Below, one piece after another: positions 17,302-28,808 of a stretch of 64,000 nt of DNA. A program made the position numbers and the translations under genes. The stretch comes from Caenimonas koreensis DSM 17982 (GTDB lineage: Bacteria > Pseudomonadota > Gammaproteobacteria > Burkholderiales > Burkholderiaceae_C), in NCBI RefSeq assembly GCF_009646335.1, contig NZ_WJBU01000015.1, forward strand, positions 62,001-126,000, written 5' to 3'. The notes beneath the pieces were generated by a model, which saw only the letters and a list, made by a program, of their open reading frames with translations, had not been told where the DNA came from and searched no databases. Numbering within the stretch: the first letter of the stretch is position 1; the number at the start of each line of letters is the position of its first letter.

Positions 17302-19227
17302 ATGTCGGACGCCATCGCACAGGACACACAGTCGAAGGCCGCCGGGCGCGAGCACCCGAACCAGTTCGCACTGCTCGGCCAGCGCCGCTTCGCGCCATTC
17401 TTCTGGACGCAGTTCTCTGGGGCCGCCAACGACAACCTGTTCAAGTTCGCTTTCACGGTGATGGTGACTTACCAGCTGCAGGTGAGCTGGCTGCCGCCGG
17501 CACTGGCGGGGCTGGTGATCGGCGCGCTGTTCATCCTGCCGTTCCTGCTGTTCTCCGCGACGAGCGGGCAGCTCACGGACAAATACGACAAGACTTTCAT
17601 GATCCGGCTCGTGAAGAACCTCGAAGTCGCCATCATGCTGGTGGCGGCCTATGGTTTCTGGACGGACAACGTGGTCGTGCTGCTTGCGTGCGTGTTCCTC
17701 ATGGGGCTGCACTCCACGCTCTTCGGCCCTGTGAAATTCGCCTACTTGCCGCAAGTGCTCAACGAACGCGAACTCACGGGCGGCAACGGCATGGTGGAGA
17801 TGGGTACGTTCGTCGCGATCTTGCTAGGCAACGTCGCCGGCGGGTTGATCGTCGCGATTCCGGAAGTGGGGCGGCAAGACGTGGCTATCGCGTGCGTGCT
17901 GCTCGCCATCGTCGGGCGTGCTGTTGCGCAAATGATTCCGTCAGCGCCGGCCACCGATCCGGGGTTGAAGGTCAACTTCAATCCGGTGAGCGAAACGTGG
18001 CGCAACCTCAAGCTCGCGCATGGCAATGTCGTTGTGTTCCGCTCGCTGCTCGGCATCAGCTGGATGTGGTTCTTTGGCGCGGTGTTTCTCAGCCAGTTCC
18101 CGAGCTTTGCGAAGGAAGTGCTTCACGGCAATGAGCAGGTGGCTTCGATGCTGCTGGTGGTGTTCTCGATTGGTATCGGTATCGGTTCGCTGCTGTGCGA
18201 AATCCTGTCGCGGCGTCACGTTGAGATCGGGCTGGTGCCGCTGGGTGCGATCGGCATGAGCGTGTTTGCAATCGACCTGTATTTCGCATCGCGCGGGCTT
18301 GGCGATCCGGGTGCATCGCTCACGCTGTCGCAGTTCATGGGTATCGCGGCGCATTGGCGCGTGCTCGCGGACCTGGCGCTGCTGTCGCTCTTCGCGGGGC
18401 TATACAGCGTGCCGATGTACGCGTTGATCCAGCTGCGCAGTGTGCCGACGCACCGCGCCCGCATCATCGCGGCGAACAACATCCTGAATGCGCTGTTCAT
18501 GATCGCCAGCTCTATCCTGGCCGGTATCGCGCTGAAGATCGGCATGACGATTCCGCAGATCTTTCTTGCCGTCGGTATCGCGAATGCGCTCGTCGCGGCC
18601 TACATCTTCTTGCTGGTGCCCGAGTACCTGCTGCGATTCGTGGCGTGGGTGTCGTCGCGCTTTATCTATCGCTTCGATGTGAAGGGCGATGAAAATATTC
18701 CGACGCAAGGCGCTGCGATTCTCGTGTGCAACCACGTGAGCTTTGTGGATGCGGTGTTGCTCATGGCCGCAAGCCCACGCCCGATCCGCTTCGTGATGGA
18801 CCACCGCATCTTCAAGGTGCCGGTGCTGGGCTGGCTGTTCAAGCTCGCGAAAGCGATTCCTATCGCGCCGCGCGCCGAAGACCCTGCCGCTTATGAAGCG
18901 GCGTTCGCCGCGGCGGCGCAGGTGCTGCGTGAGGGTGACTTGCTCGCCATCTTCCCCGAAGGCGCAATCACGCGTGACGGTACGTTGCAGGAATTCAAGG
19001 GCGGCATCATGAAGATCCTGGAGCAGCAACCGGTGCCCGTGATTCCGATGGCACTGACGAACCTGTGGGGCTCGTACTTCAGCCGCATTGAAAAGGGCGG
19101 CGCAATGGTGCGGCCGTTCCGGCGCGGTGCGTTCAGCCGCGTGGGGTTGAATGTCGGCACGCCGGTGCCCGCGGCGCAAGTGCAGCCCGCCTTGCTGCGG
19201 GAGCGCGTTGCGCAGTTGATGGCCTGA
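17302..19227 (+). CDS. LplT-PlsC fusion: lysophospholipid MFS transporter with acyltransferase domain
   Basis: 641 residues. Residues about 20-440 form an MFS transporter of the LplT type, with about twelve membrane helices starting at FSGAANDNLFKF. The C-terminal 190 residues are a 1-acylglycerol-3-phosphate acyltransferase (PlsC) domain with the catalytic N477-H-V-S-F-V-D483 (NHX4D form) and the substrate motif FPEG at 551-554. It should flip lysophospholipids inward and reacylate them. AAGGAA precedes the ATG at 17302. Enterobacterial Aas also carries an acyl-ACP synthetase domain; that is missing here. Confidence 0.9.
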   Translation: MSDAIAQDTQSKAAGREHPNQFALLGQRRFAPFFWTQFSGAANDNLFKFAFTVMVTYQLQVSWLPPALAGLVIGALFILPFLLFSATSGQLTDKYDKTFMIRLVKNLEVAIMLVAAYGFWTDNVVVLLACVFLMGLHSTLFGPVKFAYLPQVLNERELTGGNGMVEMGTFVAILLGNVAGGLIVAIPEVGRQDVAIACVLLAIVGRAVAQMIPSAPATDPGLKVNFNPVSETWRNLKLAHGNVVVFRSLLGISWMWFFGAVFLSQFPSFAKEVLHGNEQVASMLLVVFSIGIGIGSLLCEILSRRHVEIGLVPLGAIGMSVFAIDLYFASRGLGDPGASLTLSQFMGIAAHWRVLADLALLSLFAGLYSVPMYALIQLRSVPTHRARIIAANNILNALFMIASSILAGIALKIGMTIPQIFLAVGIANALVAAYIFLLVPEYLLRFVAWVSSRFIYRFDVKGDENIPTQGAAILVCNHVSFVDAVLLMAASPRPIRFVMDHRIFKVPVLGWLFKLAKAIPIAPRAEDPAAYEAAFAAAAQVLREGDLLAIFPEGAITRDGTLQEFKGGIMKILEQQPVPVIPMALTNLWGSYFSRIEKGGAMVRPFRRGAFSRVGLNVGTPVPAAQVQPALLRERVAQLMA

Positions 19228-19236
19228 TGCCCGCCG

Positions 19237-20274
19237 CTACGCCGCTACGTCCTCTGCGCTATCGAGCCACCCCACCAGCGCGAGCCGGGCTTTCAGGTCG
19301 GCGAGCAGGGCCGGGTCTATGTCGTGACTCTGTCGCACGCGCGCCCACCACTCGGCGATCGCGCGCTTGAGCTCGTTGTAGCCCTCGGCGGCGTGGCTGG
19401 CCAGCATCGCAGCCAGTCCGGCAGCGATGCGCGGGTGCACTCTTGGGTTCAGTATTCGCTGGACGCCTTGCGGCATTAGCGCCCACGGTGCGTAGCGCAT
19501 GCGCAGTGCGTCCCAGTTCGCCAGCCTCAGGATTTCCGGCGGCATGGGCTCCCCAGCGCGGTCAGTCAGTTGGAGCGATCCCTCGATCGCCGGCCGCTCG
19601 AATTCTTGCGGAAGACTCGTCAAGTGGTTGCCAGACAAGCCGAGGTACCGCAGCGAATTCAGCCCACCAATTTCAGCCGGCAGATGTCTCATTTCGGTAT
19701 AGCTCAAGTCGAGCGCCAGCAAGCCACTGAATCGTTCAATGGCAGAGGGTAGATACAACAGTCGCGTTTGTGCCAAATAGAGAATATTCAGGCCCGTGAG
19801 CTCCCAGAATTCATCCGGGAGATGCGTCAGTGGATTGCCATTCAGGCGCAGTTCACGCAAGGCACTCAACCGCCCTATCTGGGCCGGCAACTGCGTCAAC
19901 TGGTTGTTCGTCAATTGGATGGATCGCAAGTTCACCAGCTCCCCGATTTCGGCGGGCAGTTCTGTGAGTTGGTTGTCATTCAAAACGAGGTCACGCAAGT
20001 TCGTCAGCAGCCCGATTTGCGCAGGCAATTGCACGAGGTTCATGCCGTTCAAGTTCAAAGGAGCCGTTTGGTCTGCCGCCACCCCTTGATGGGCTCGATG
20101 CCAATTCAGGACGACTCTGGTGAGTTCGCGCCGGGCGCCCGCTTCCTGCGGCGGCGCGGCATCGACCCATTGGTCCAGGCCGCTTTCGAGAGTTGGCGTA
20201 CGCGCTGCAGCCGCTCCCCCTGGGAACTGGAACGGCGCGGAACGCATATGAACGGGCCGACTGGTCAGGCTCAT
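19237..20274 (-). CDS. Leucine-rich-repeat protein, possible secreted effector
   Basis: 345 residues. About seven 23-residue leucine-rich repeats span roughly 73-228, of the form LRxLxLxxNxLTxLPxxIGxLxx. The N-terminal 50 residues are polar, rich in Ser, Pro and Ala, without a Sec signal. The C-terminal 110 residues are helical. Such LRRs are common in type III effectors of plant-associated betaproteobacteria, but no secretion genes lie nearby and I found no PIP-box (TTCG-N16-TTCG) upstream. The ATG at 20274 is chosen over a much longer frame that runs through two genes on the other strand. It converges on the LplT-PlsC gene. Confidence 0.8.
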   Translation of the reverse strand: MSLTSRPVHMRSAPFQFPGGAAAARTPTLESGLDQWVDAAPPQEAGARRELTRVVLNWHRAHQGVAADQTAPLNLNGMNLVQLPAQIGLLTNLRDLVLNDNQLTELPAEIGELVNLRSIQLTNNQLTQLPAQIGRLSALRELRLNGNPLTHLPDEFWELTGLNILYLAQTRLLYLPSAIERFSGLLALDLSYTEMRHLPAEIGGLNSLRYLGLSGNHLTSLPQEFERPAIEGSLQLTDRAGEPMPPEILRLANWDALRMRYAPWALMPQGVQRILNPRVHPRIAAGLAAMLASHAAEGYNELKRAIAEWWARVRQSHDIDPALLADLKARLALVGWLDSAEDVAA

Positions 20275-20406
20275 GGTGACTTTCTTTGACTGTGGATGGA
20301 CTGCGTGCGGTTTGTCACCGCTACTGTTTGGTAACCACCATCCGGTCGTGCGTTCCATTGACGGGGAAGGCGCGTCACGTCGGAAAGTCTCGCCTTGCGA
20401 TACCGG

Positions 20407-20421
20407 CAGGCTCGAAGCCTG
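20407..20421. repeat. Perfect short inverted repeat in divergent gap
   Basis: CAGGCT at 20407-20412 and AGCCTG at 20416-20421 form a perfect 6-bp dyad with a 3-base centre, in the 229-bp region between the LRR gene and the exported hypothetical gene. It may be a small operator or the stem of a leader hairpin. Nothing else of note was seen in this gap. Confidence 0.25.
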
Positions 20422-20503
20422 ACTCGTTGCGCAAAGGTGGCGGCGATTGGGCATGGCCCGCGGCAGACTCTGGCGCATGTTCAACAACGTTAAAGAGTGA
20501 CAC

Positions 20504-20950
20504 ATGCAGGTCTTGGGAAAAATACGTGCCGCTTCTGTCGTGGTCGCGGTTGCCATGGCTTTGTCGCTGCCCGCGCACGCACAGAGCGAAGCATCGGCGC
20601 TGTCGGCACTGCCTGTTGCATCTGTCGTTGCCACGGGTGCGAGCGCGGCGAGCGCCGTGGTGGCAGCGCCAGTCATGTTGTCGACGGCCGGCGCGGTGCT
20701 GGTGGTCAAGAGCGTGGAGTTGTCGGCGCGCGGCACGGTGTACTTGCTCGAGCGTGCTTCGGATGGCGCGCAGGTCAGTGTCGAAGTCGTGGGCCGTGGC
20801 GTGGGCGCCGCGTCAGTTGCTGCCGGCGCATCGGTTGCGACCAGCGTGATTGGTGCAGGCACGGTGCTGTCGGTGGCGGGCACGGCGATCGCCTTCATCC
20901 CGAATGCGATCGGGCGCGCGCTTCTGTACAACGAGCGGGTGTCGTCATGA
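20504..20950 (+). CDS. Hypothetical exported protein
   Basis: 148 residues with a clear signal peptide (about 1-26, ending AHAQ). The rest is rich in Ala, Val, Ser and Gly, with two hydrophobic stretches that could insert in a membrane. I do not recognise a named family. Its TGA overlaps the ATG of the DUF2145 gene (ATGA at 20947), so the two are translationally coupled and likely act together in the periplasm or envelope. Confidence 0.7.
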   Translation: MQVLGKIRAASVVVAVAMALSLPAHAQSEASALSALPVASVVATGASAASAVVAAPVMLSTAGAVLVVKSVELSARGTVYLLERASDGAQVSVEVVGRGVGAASVAAGASVATSVIGAGTVLSVAGTAIAFIPNAIGRALLYNERVSS

Positions 20951-21753
20951 AGCCGTGGTCTCGTTGGTGGATGGTGACGCTGGCTGTCTGCGCTGCAGCG
21001 CTGGCGGCGCCGGTCCATGCGGGCCGCTCGTGTGAGACCCACCAGCCGACGGTCTCGTCCATCACGCGGGGTCTTGCACTGGCCCAAAAGACGGCGCAGG
21101 CGCTGGATGCCAGCGGAGCCGATGTCGTGCTGCTCGCACGCGCGGGGCAGGACTTGTCGAAGTACGGCTTGCGCTATTCGCATCTCGGCTTTGCCTATCG
21201 TGTGCTTGCGCCCGACGGTGGTCATGTTTGGCGTGTGCTGCACAAGCTCAACCAATGCGGCACGGCTGAAGCGAGCATCTATCGCCAGGGGCTCGGCGAA
21301 TTCTTCCTGGACGATCCGTGGCGCTATGAAGCGGCGTGGGTTGCGCTCGATTCGAATGCGCAAGCGCGCTTGCTGCCGCTGCTGCAGGACAACGATCACA
21401 GCACTGCGCTTCACATCAAGCCCTACAACATGGTGAGCTACGCATGGGGGCTGCGCTACCAGCAGTCCAACCAATGGGCGCTGGAGACGCTGGCCGAAGC
21501 GATCGAGCCCGGCGCTGTCTCGCGTGAACAGGCGCAGGCCTGGTTGCGGTTGAAGGACTATCGGCCGACAACACTGCAGATTGGCGCGCTCACGCGGCTG
21601 GGCGGCCGGCTCACTGCAGCCAACGTTGCCTTTGATGACCATCCACCGGAGCGGCGTTTCAGCGACAAGATCGACACGGTGACGGTTGATTCGATCTTTG
21701 CGTGGCTGCAACGCACGGGCCTGGGCGGCGCGCCATACGTGGTGCGCGAGTGA
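20947..21753 (+). CDS. DUF2145 family exported protein
   Basis: 268 residues with a signal peptide (about 1-26, ending VHAG), then a conserved domain containing YGLRYSHLGFAYR, ASIYRQGLGEFFLDD and ALHIKPYNMVSYAWGLRYQQSNQW, typical of DUF2145. The conserved Cys, His and Asn pattern recalls cysteine-peptidase-like folds, but the function is unknown. It is coupled to the preceding exported protein. Confidence 0.8.
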   Translation: MKPWSRWWMVTLAVCAAALAAPVHAGRSCETHQPTVSSITRGLALAQKTAQALDASGADVVLLARAGQDLSKYGLRYSHLGFAYRVLAPDGGHVWRVLHKLNQCGTAEASIYRQGLGEFFLDDPWRYEAAWVALDSNAQARLLPLLQDNDHSTALHIKPYNMVSYAWGLRYQQSNQWALETLAEAIEPGAVSREQAQAWLRLKDYRPTTLQIGALTRLGGRLTAANVAFDDHPPERRFSDKIDTVTVDSIFAWLQRTGLGGAPYVVRE

Positions 21754-21770
21754 AGGCGAGCAGCTAGTCG

Positions 21771-23943
<2,173 letters not shown>

Positions 23944-24005
23944 GCTGCTTGAGGGCTGTACGGACCCGTTCCAAGTGATTGAAGATGACAGTGCAGAATT
24001 GTCCC

Positions 24006-26069
24006 ATGCCTGTGAACGCGACGATGACAGCCCCCCAGAAAGCCCTGCGCAAGCTGGGCCTGGAGCGCGACATCGATCTCGCGCTGCACTTGCCGCTGCG
24101 CTATGAGGACGAGACGCGCATCGTGAAGCTGCGCGATTCGCGCGAGGGCGATCTGGTGCAGATCGAGGCGACTGTCACTTCGTGCGACATTGCCTATCGC
24201 CCGCGCCGCCAATTGCTGGTGACGGTGGACGACGACAGCGACACATGCGTGCTGCGCTTCTTCACGTTCTATCCGTCGCTGCAGAAGGCGCTCGCTGTTG
24301 GCAACAGGGTTCGCCTGCGTGGTGAGCTCAAAGGCGGGTTTTTGGGCTGGACGATGATGCACCCGGCGATCAAGCCGGCGGGCGGTGAATTGGCCACGGC
24401 GCTCACGCCCGTTTATCCGACTGTCGCTGCCCTTCCGCAGGCGTACTTGCGCAAAGTGGTGTTGAGCGGGCTGGCGCGCGCGGACTTGTCGGATACCTTT
24501 CCGCCGGGCGTCACGCAGCAGCTGCGACCGCAGGTCTGGCCGTTGCAGGACGCGCTCAGGTTTTTGCATCAACCGACACCCGACGTTTCTCTCGGCACAC
24601 TGGAAGACAAGACCCATCCTGCGTGGCAGCGGTTGAAGGCCGAGGAGCTGCTTGCGCAGCAGCTGTCGCAGCTGGAGAGCAAGCGTGAGAGGGCGGCGTT
24701 GCGCTCGCCTGCATTCGCGCTGACGGCTGGCGGCATTCACTCTCAATTGCTCGACGCGCTGCCGTTCAAGCTGACGCTCGCGCAGCAGCGGGTGTGCAAG
24801 GAGATCGCGCAGGACATCGCCCGAGAGATGCCTATGCATCGACTGCTGCAAGGCGATGTGGGTTCTGGCAAGACAGTGGTCGCCGCACTGGCAGCGGCGA
24901 TTGCGATCGACGCGGGCTGGCAGTGCGCATTGATGGCGCCGACCGAAATTCTTGCTGAGCAGCACTTCCGCAAATTGATTGGCTGGCTGGAGCCGCTGTT
25001 CGTCGCACGCGGGTTGCGTGTGGCGTGGCTCACCGGCAGCCAGAAGAAGAAAGAGCGCAACGAGATGCTCGCGCTTGTCGCCAGCGGCGAAGCAGCATTG
25101 GTCGTCGGCACGCATGCGGTGATCCAGGACCATGTGGTGTTCAAGCGGCTTGGCCTGGCCGTGATCGACGAGCAGCATCGCTTCGGCGTGGCGCAGCGGC
25201 TGGCCTTGCGAGCCAAGATGAGTGAGCCCGGCCACGAGCCGCACCTGCTGATGATGTCTGCGACGCCCATACCGCGCACGCTGGCGATGAGCTACTACGC
25301 TGACCTGGATGTGTCGACGATCGACGAGTTGCCGCCGGGTCGCACACCGATCGTGACTAAAGTGATTGCGGATAGCCGGCGTGATGAAGTCGTCGAGCGC
25401 ATCCGCTCGCAAGTCGCGCAGGGCAGGCAGGTCTATTGGGTGTGCCCCTTGATCGAGGAGAGTGAGGCGCTCGACCTGACCAATGCGACCGAAACACACG
25501 AAGCTCTCAGTGCGGCTTTGCCGGGTGCGATGGTCGGTTTGCTGCACTCGCGCATGCCGCCCGCAGAGAAGAAGGCGGTAATGTCGCTGTTTGTTGGCGG
25601 GCAGATGGCCGTGCTGGTGTCGACCACGGTCATCGAAGTGGGCGTTGATGTGCCGAATGCGTCGCTCATGGTGATCGAGCATGCAGAGCGATTCGGCTTG
25701 TCGCAGATGCACCAGTTGCGCGGGCGCGTGGGGCGTGGCAGTGCTGCATCTGCGTGCGTATTGCTCTATTCATTGGGCGAGTACGGCAAGCTCAGCGAGA
25801 TGGGGCGTGCGCGATTGAAGGCCATGGCCGAGACAACGGATGGTTTTGAGATCGCGCGGCGCGACCTGGAGATTCGCGGGCCGGGGGAGTTCCTGGGGGC
25901 ACGTCAATCGGGTGCGGCCATGCTGCGATTCGCTGACCTGGCCACTGACGTTGCGTTGCTGGAGTGGGCGCGTGCACTCGCGCCGCAGATGCTCGACCTG
26001 CACCCTGAATTGGCACGCCGGCACGCTGCGCGCTGGTTCGGTGGAAAATCGGAATTCCTCAAGGCCTGA
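24006..26069 (+). CDS. recG: ATP-dependent DNA helicase RecG
   Basis: 687 residues. The N-terminal wedge/OB domain (about 45-150, [15 protein letters not shown]) precedes the helicase core with Walker [10 protein letters not shown], the DEXH box [18 protein letters not shown] and the C-terminal RGRVGRG motif VI. It remodels stalled forks and Holliday junctions. The start is uncertain: ATGs at 23985, 24006 and 24024 are in frame and none has a strong ribosome-binding site. It leads a recG-oxyR-ubiA run with gaps of 13 and 29 bp. Confidence 0.95.
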   Translation: MPVNATMTAPQKALRKLGLERDIDLALHLPLRYEDETRIVKLRDSREGDLVQIEATVTSCDIAYRPRRQLLVTVDDDSDTCVLRFFTFYPSLQKALAVGNRVRLRGELKGGFLGWTMMHPAIKPAGGELATALTPVYPTVAALPQAYLRKVVLSGLARADLSDTFPPGVTQQLRPQVWPLQDALRFLHQPTPDVSLGTLEDKTHPAWQRLKAEELLAQQLSQLESKRERAALRSPAFALTAGGIHSQLLDALPFKLTLAQQRVCKEIAQDIAREMPMHRLLQGDVGSGKTVVAALAAAIAIDAGWQCALMAPTEILAEQHFRKLIGWLEPLFVARGLRVAWLTGSQKKKERNEMLALVASGEAALVVGTHAVIQDHVVFKRLGLAVIDEQHRFGVAQRLALRAKMSEPGHEPHLLMMSATPIPRTLAMSYYADLDVSTIDELPPGRTPIVTKVIADSRRDEVVERIRSQVAQGRQVYWVCPLIEESEALDLTNATETHEALSAALPGAMVGLLHSRMPPAEKKAVMSLFVGGQMAVLVSTTVIEVGVDVPNASLMVIEHAERFGLSQMHQLRGRVGRGSAASACVLLYSLGEYGKLSEMGRARLKAMAETTDGFEIARRDLEIRGPGEFLGARQSGAAMLRFADLATDVALLEWARALAPQMLDLHPELARRHAARWFGGKSEFLKA

Positions 26070-26082
26070 AAACGAAACCTGA

Positions 26083-27036
26083 ATGACGCTCACCGAGCTG
26101 AAATACATCGTCGCTGTCGCGCGCGAAAAGCACTTTGGCAAGGCGGCCGATGCCTGCTTCGTGTCGCAGCCGACGTTGTCGGTGGCCATCAAGAAGCTCG
26201 AAGAAGAGCTGGAGGTCAAGCTGTTCGAGCGCAGCGCCAATGAGGTGAGCGTCACGAACCTCGGCGAGGAAATCGTGCGCCAGGCGCAAAGCGTGCTGGA
26301 GCAGGCCGCGAACATCAAGGAGATCGCCAAACGCGGCAAGGACCCGCTGGCCGGGCCGCTGAAGCTCGGTGTGATCTACACCATCGGGCCGTATTTGCTG
26401 CCTGACTTGGTGCGCCAGTCGATAGAGCGCACGCCGCAGATGCCGTTGATGCTGCAGGAAAACTTCACTGTGAAGCTGCTTGAGATGCTGCGCATGGGTG
26501 ACATCGACTGCGCGATCATGGCTGAGCCGTTTCCCGATACGGGGCTGGCCGTCGCTGCGTTGTATGACGAACCCTTCATGGCGGCGGTGCCGAGTACGCA
26601 TCCGCTGGCAGCAAAGAAGACGATCACTTCGCAGGAGCTCAAGGCCGAGACCATGCTGCTGCTCGGCACCGGTCACTGCTTTCGTGATCATGTCCTGGAG
26701 GTGTGCCCGGAATTCGCGCGGTTTTCAAGCGACGCCGAAGGCATTCGCAAGAGCTTCGAAGGCTCGTCGCTGGAGACGATCAAACACATGGTGGCGGCGG
26801 GCATGGGTGTGACGCTGGTGCCGCGCTTGTCGGTACCCAAAGAAGCGCTTGGTGCCCGGCAACGGCGCCGCCACGACGACATGTCATTCATCAAGTACAT
26901 CCCCTTTGACGGCGATCCGCCGACGCGCCGTGTGGTGCTGGCCTGGCGGCGCAGCTTCACACGATATGAAGCGATTGCAGCGTTGCGCAATTCGATTTAC
27001 GCGTGCGAGTTGCCTGGGGTAAGGCGTCTGTCGTGA
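26083..27036 (+). CDS. oxyR: Hydrogen-peroxide sensor OxyR
   Basis: 317-residue LysR-type regulator. The helix-turn-helix is at about 3-62. The regulatory domain keeps the peroxide-sensing pair Cys199 and Cys208 in [12 protein letters not shown], at the same numbers as in Escherichia coli OxyR, which distinguishes it from CysB-like paralogues. It should form a disulfide on oxidation and activate catalase and peroxiredoxin genes. It is 13 bp downstream of recG, an association also known in Pseudomonas. Confidence 0.93.
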   Translation: MTLTELKYIVAVAREKHFGKAADACFVSQPTLSVAIKKLEEELEVKLFERSANEVSVTNLGEEIVRQAQSVLEQAANIKEIAKRGKDPLAGPLKLGVIYTIGPYLLPDLVRQSIERTPQMPLMLQENFTVKLLEMLRMGDIDCAIMAEPFPDTGLAVAALYDEPFMAAVPSTHPLAAKKTITSQELKAETMLLLGTGHCFRDHVLEVCPEFARFSSDAEGIRKSFEGSSLETIKHMVAAGMGVTLVPRLSVPKEALGARQRRRHDDMSFIKYIPFDGDPPTRRVVLAWRRSFTRYEAIAALRNSIYACELPGVRRLS

Positions 27037-27065
27037 CTGATTTCCGATCGAGCGAAGAAGTGACG

Positions 27066-27923
27066 ATGGGCGAACGATTCCGGTTGTACCTCGACCTGAT
27101 TCGCTGGAGCCGACCGGCCGGATGGCTTTTGCTGCTGTGGCCCACGCTGAGTGCGTTGTGGATCGCCGCGCACGGCTTTCCCGGCTGGCATCTGTTGGCG
27201 GTGTTCGTGCTGGGCACGATCCTGATGCGCAGTGCCGGGTGCTGCGTGAATGACGTGGCCGATCGTGATTTCGACAAGCACGTCAAGCGCACCGCAGCCC
27301 GGCCAGTGACATCGGGGCGCGTCTCTGTAAAAGAGGCGTTGGTGCTCGGCGCATTGCTCGCGCTTTGTGCCTTCGGCCTGGTTCTGACGACCAATGCAGT
27401 GGCCGTCACGTGGTCGTTCGCAGCGCTGGCGATCAGCCTGGTGTATCCGTACGCAAAGCGTTTTGTGTCAATGCCACAGGCCGTGCTGGGCGTGGCTTTC
27501 AGCTTCGGCATTCCAATGGCCTTTGCTGCCGTTCAGTCACGGGTGCCGCTTCTCGCATGGGTGCTGCTCGTGGGCAACCTGTTCTGGGTGCTGGCCTATG
27601 ACACGGAATACGCGATGGTCGATCGCGATGATGATTTGCGCATTGGCATGAAGACGTCGGCGATCACGCTGGGTCGTGCGGATGTGGCGGTGGTAATGGG
27701 GTGCTACGCGGCATTCCTTGCAATCTGGGCGGTCGCGTTGATGGAGCGCATCCCGTTGATCGCACTTGCGACGGGCCTGCTGGCGGCAGCCGCGCAGGCG
27801 GTGTGGCATTTCACCTTGATCCGCAGCCGCTCGCGTGATGGTTGCTTCAAGGCCTTTCGCCTGAATCACTGGGTGGGTTTTGCTGTGTTCGCCGGTATCG
27901 TTGCTGGCTACGCCATCCAATAG
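27066..27923 (+). CDS. ubiA: 4-hydroxybenzoate octaprenyltransferase
   Basis: 285-residue membrane protein with about nine helices. It prenylates 4-hydroxybenzoate in ubiquinone synthesis. The two Asp-rich prenyl-diphosphate sites are [11 protein letters not shown] and [13 protein letters not shown]. The ATG at 27066 ([13 protein letters not shown]) matches homologues and has GAAGAAG upstream. A GTG at 27033 overlapping the oxyR stop is an alternative start that would add 11 residues. Confidence 0.93.
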   Translation: MGERFRLYLDLIRWSRPAGWLLLLWPTLSALWIAAHGFPGWHLLAVFVLGTILMRSAGCCVNDVADRDFDKHVKRTAARPVTSGRVSVKEALVLGALLALCAFGLVLTTNAVAVTWSFAALAISLVYPYAKRFVSMPQAVLGVAFSFGIPMAFAAVQSRVPLLAWVLLVGNLFWVLAYDTEYAMVDRDDDLRIGMKTSAITLGRADVAVVMGCYAAFLAIWAVALMERIPLIALATGLLAAAAQAVWHFTLIRSRSRDGCFKAFRLNHWVGFAVFAGIVAGYAIQ

Positions 27924-27925
27924 CT

Positions 27926-28762
27926 TCAACGGCCGAATTCGTCGCCCAGCTCTGCCGCGCGCCGGTTTGCGGCATGCAGCGCCTTGATGAATAGTGAGTG
28001 CAGGTTGTCGCGTTCCATCGATGTGATGGCGGCGTAAGTCGTCCCGCCCTTGGATGTGACGCGCTCGCGCAAGACGGCGGGTTCGTCGCTCGATGCAGTC
28101 GCCAGTGCGGCTGCGCCGGTGAAAGTACCGAGCGAAAGGCGATACGCCTGATCGCGTGACAGACCCATTTCGACGCCTGCCCGGGTCATTGCTTCAAGGA
28201 AGAAGAAGACGTAGGCGGGGCCTGATCCTGAGAGGGCGGTGACCGCATCAAGCTGCTCTTCGCGATCAACCCACAGCCATTCGCCCGTTGTCGCGACGAT
28301 CTGCTCGACTAGCGATTTGTCATCGGCTGAGACTGCATCACGGGCGAAGAGAGCCGTCATGCCCTTGCCGATCAGCGCAGGTGTATTGGGCATGGAGCGC
28401 ACGATGCGCTGGGTGTCCAGCCACTGGGCAATGCTGTCGCTGCGAATGCCGGCGGCAACACTCAAGTGCAACGCATCACTTGCATGGGCGCGAACGGACA
28501 AGGCTGCATCGCGGAATGTCTGGGGCTTGACGGCCCAGACGAGCAGAGCGGCATCTGCCAATTCAGGTCCCGCGCTTTCCCTCGCGCTGACGCCGTACTC
28601 TGCAGCGAGTTTGTCGCGCGCGTGCGCGAATGGCTCGACGACCTGGATGTTCGCAGGCGGTACACCCTGGCGCAGCAGGCCCCCGATGATGGCGCTGGCC
28701 ATGTTTCCGCCGCCAATGAATGCGAGGCGAAGCCCCGTAAGCGTTTCGTTCTTGTCGGTCAT
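27926..28762 (-). CDS. proC: Pyrroline-5-carboxylate reductase
   Basis: 278 residues. N-terminal NAD(P)-binding motif FIGGGNMASAIIGGL and the C-terminal dimerisation domain with TALSGSGPAYVFFFLEAM and VTSKGGTTYAA are typical of ProC. It carries out the last step of proline synthesis. It converges on ubiA (2-bp gap) and is divergent from glpD. Confidence 0.95.
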   Translation of the reverse strand: MTDKNETLTGLRLAFIGGGNMASAIIGGLLRQGVPPANIQVVEPFAHARDKLAAEYGVSARESAGPELADAALLVWAVKPQTFRDAALSVRAHASDALHLSVAAGIRSDSIAQWLDTQRIVRSMPNTPALIGKGMTALFARDAVSADDKSLVEQIVATTGEWLWVDREEQLDAVTALSGSGPAYVFFFLEAMTRAGVEMGLSRDQAYRLSLGTFTGAAALATASSDEPAVLRERVTSKGGTTYAAITSMERDNLHSLFIKALHAANRRAAELGDEFGR

Positions 28763-28808
28763 CGGTCGAGTCTAGCGCGGCGTCTTTCGTGGGTGACAAT
28801 GCAGTCGC

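Noticed and set aside
20275-20503. PIP-box (TTCG-N16-TTCG) upstream of the LRR gene
   Set aside because: A single TTCG is present on the minus strand but no second copy at the required spacing.
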